NCBI GenBank assembly: GCA_019648995.1
Contig: BLXT01007695.1
Span: forward strand, 726,319-749,360
Source of the DNA: Plakobranchus ocellatus
Lineage: Eukaryota; Mollusca; Gastropoda; Plakobranchidae
Reading direction: 5' to 3'
Length of the DNA: 23,042 nucleotides
Numbering within the stretch: position 1 is the stretch's first letter; each line of letters starts with the position of its first letter. Below are positions 21,444 through 23,042 of this stretch, one piece after another. The position numbers and the translations under genes were made by a program. A model generated the notes under the pieces. That model worked only from the letters and a program-made list of their open reading frames with translations, made no database searches and was not told the DNA's origin.

Positions 21444-21650
21444 CCTTATCTTTTCCTGGTCGATAGAAAAAGTAAAAGGTATCAGCTAAGATATCATCAC
21501 TAAGTTTACTCAAGGTTGGCTATGGGTTAATCGGCAGCCAGATCAGCTTCGTGTGTAGGTCATCTTTCACAGCCGACATCGTTGATAAGTTATAATATCC
21601 ACAGAATTTTTAGTTTCATAAGCAAGTCTAATGCCGATCGGTTGTGTGTT
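21444..21650 (-). other. KDM4: Candidate 5' noncoding first exon (upstream edge unknown)
   Basis: A consensus donor AAGG|GTAAGT (GT at 21443-21442) ends a possible exon that would splice to the acceptor at 18787-18786. The area is noticeably richer in CpG than the introns, as expected of a promoter-proximal zone. No TATA box is clear and the transcription start is not determined. Other donor-like sites on the same strand (GTAAGA near 19922, GTAAGG near 20275 and near 20845) are alternatives, so the exon is only a candidate. Confidence 0.4.
21520..21579 (-). other. Candidate 19-codon upstream ORF in 5' leader
   Basis: On the minus strand, ATG at 21579-21577 opens a 19-residue frame (MSAVKDDLHTK...) that stops at TAG 21522-21520, about 76 nt before the proposed donor. 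A second minimal ATG-ATA-TCT-TAG frame lies just downstream (near 21490). If the leader is transcribed, these would be expected to lower or regulate translation of the demethylase. The existence of the leader here is itself an inference. Confidence 0.3.
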
Positions 21651-21720
21651 GACCGAAGCCCAAAGGCCTTATTACACAGTGTTGTAGTATACTAGTCCGC
21701 TAAAAAAATGCTGACCATTT
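21580..21720 (-). promoter_or_regulatory. Possible promoter zone for the KDM4 gene
   Basis: This stretch lies just upstream of the candidate first exon and has several CpGs in an otherwise AT-rich locus. No TATA, Inr or other core element can be pinned down by eye. It is placed by position only. Confidence 0.2.
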
Positions 21721-22633
21721 GCGTAAACAAATTTGTGAAAATATTACATATGAACAATTTTACCTATGGCGCATGGATGTATTTTGAAAAGAAACCCAAA
21801 TTTACACAGGATTTTTTGAAAGCCAAGTTTCTTTAAAATACGATGCAGTTTTTTCTTGCGTACTTGCGCACTAATCTATAACGAAGTCTATAGTCACGTA
21901 TCTGTCACATCCATAAATAAGACCTAGCAGTGAAAGAAAAATAATTCTAATTAATTCTAGGTGCCAGCTTAAAATTAATCTGTCCTAAATTGATTCATAG
22001 TGTCACACATAAAACTGTGGTTAAATTCACAAACTTGCATGAGACGATGAATAAATTGCACAGTTCAGGCTCGTAACTCAAAGCCATGGGCTGATATATT
22101 TTTGTAATGATAAACGTTTGATTTGTTTCAGTCTCAGGCTATTATAGACGATGAAAGGATTAGTTACTTTCAAACGTCGTCGGAGTAGCCTCAGTACTCT
22201 GGTCGATCTTAGACCTTTTGAAAGAGCAAATGTGTATACAATCTTCGATGAATAAGATCTACCTGCATTTTGTTAGTCTGTCTATATGAACCATCTGGGC
22301 TGCGATCCTTCTTTGTAGATAGAATGCCAATAGCCCATACTCCTCGTCTTACCCCCCCTCCCCAGTCTCTCACTCCAACACATACACTCTTATACACATC
22401 ACACGTTTTATAGATAATTTTTGCAATAAATATGATGAACCATTCATAAACAAATAATAATTTTTTGTGGTCTATTTGGTAACTGTTATATGCTTTCTAT
22501 TCTGGGCATGGGTGTTATCATTTTAAAACCTGCGGACAACGGTTTTTTCCCCCTCAACAATGCCAAAGTTTTTCAATTCATTTGGATACAATTAAAGTTC
22601 ATAAGTAGAGTGCTATTTCCTGGGACAGTTTCA

Positions 22634-22649
22634 AATAATAATAATAACA

Positions 22650-22706
<57 letters not shown>

Positions 22707-22746
22707 GAGAAGAAGAAGAAGAAGAAAGAGAGACAGAGAGAGAAAG
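22634..22746. repeat. Compound microsatellite (AAT)n-(GAA)n-(GA)n
   Basis: AAT units run from 22634 to about 22706 with one interruption (ACAAT near 22646), followed by AGA/GAA units and then GAGA-rich sequence to about 22746. Apparent ORFs here are poly-Ile artefacts of the repeat. Confidence 0.97.
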
Positions 22747-22768
22747 TATGTGTGTGAGTGTTACTTTG

Positions 22769-22954
22769 GTTTCAACCGTCGTCGGTGCAGAGGAATGATG
22801 TATCTTTGTTTGTCCGTCTGGGTCAACCATCTGGGCTGAGAAAGAGAAAGGAACAGTGTGTGTTTATTTGAGTGTGCTGTTTGAGTTTCAACCGTCGTCG
22901 ATGCAGAAGAATGATCTATCTTTGTTTGTCCGTGTGGAGCAATCATCTGGGTTG
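22769..22954. repeat. Two direct copies of a ~70-bp repeat, with a third partial copy upstream
   Basis: Copies at 22769-22838 and 22886-22954 start TTTCAACCGTCGTCG and end CATCTGGGCTG/CATCTGGGTTG, sharing TATCTTTGTTTGTCCGT in the middle. A diverged third copy appears split: a head at 22168-22183 (TTTCAAACGTCGTCGG) and a tail at about 22240-22302 ending AACCATCTGGGCTG. This looks like a dispersed low-copy repeat of unknown family. Confidence 0.8.
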
Positions 22955-23042
22955 TACCACTTTTCTGCCCACTCTTCGGAAGCCTATTCAATGTAATAGC
23001 CCCACAGCTTTTTTGCTTTCTTTTTTCTTACTTAAAAAAAAA

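Larger units (their letters stand above)
21721..23042. other. Upstream flank with repeats, no gene recognised
   Basis: Apart from the microsatellite and the ~70-bp repeats, I find no credible exon on either strand. The ORFs present overlap repeats or are short and featureless. A pyrimidine-rich tract (C7TC4) lies near 22352-22363. Confidence 0.6.

Noticed and set aside
22490..22830. ORFs on both strands with poly-Ile runs and a possible membrane segment
   Set aside because: The hydrophobic runs are simply the translated AAT microsatellite; no flanking domain or splice signals support a gene.
1..23042. A prokaryotic-type defence system, CRISPR array, tRNA or rRNA
   Set aside because: No regular short repeat-spacer pattern, operon layout, or tRNA/rRNA signature was seen; the window is a single intron-containing animal gene.

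Overview
This is AT-rich animal DNA carrying one recognisable gene on the minus strand: a KDM4/JMJD2-family histone demethylase. It has 16 coding exons (18764 down to 3612). I set the exon boundaries from GT..AG signals, codon phase and fit to the family. Their lengths sum to 5,853 nt, exactly 1,951 codons, giving a 1,950-residue protein with no internal stop. Three of these exons (16313-16416, 14653-14798 and 6728-6807) are too short to show as long open frames; they were found by looking for the missing parts of the JmjC and PHD domains.

Domain order is JmjN, JmjC, a very long low-complexity linker, PHD, extended PHD and a double Tudor, as in vertebrate KDM4A-C. The JmjC iron ligands (H182, E184, H270), the 2-oxoglutarate lysine (K200) and the structural zinc ligands (C228, H234, C300, C302) are all present. 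So is the Tudor aromatic cage (F1829, W1864, Y1870). The protein should therefore be an active nuclear H3K9/H3K36 demethylase with chromatin-reading domains. Its odd feature is one 3,343-bp exon encoding about 1,114 residues of S/T/P/Q-rich linker, which makes the protein nearly twice the usual KDM4A-C length.

Layout: 1-3611 is 3' UTR and downstream flank with no recognisable gene. 3612-18785 is the coding body with AT-rich introns of about 0.2-1.3 kb. 18786-21443 is a probable 5' intron. Around 21444-21650 is a candidate noncoding first exon with a 19-codon upstream ORF, in a locally CpG-richer zone that may hold the promoter. 21700-23042 is upstream flank with a compound microsatellite and a three-copy dispersed repeat. 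Intron 13398-14652 holds a diverged repeat with a period of about 70 bp.

The source is an invertebrate metazoan. The KDM4 architecture, small introns, and frequent AGATCT/TAGATC and AGGCCTA words would suit a marine invertebrate such as a gastropod mollusc, but this is only an impression and the phylum is not fixed by the sequence. I see no prokaryotic system, CRISPR array, rRNA, tRNA or intact transposon, and no new multi-gene system.
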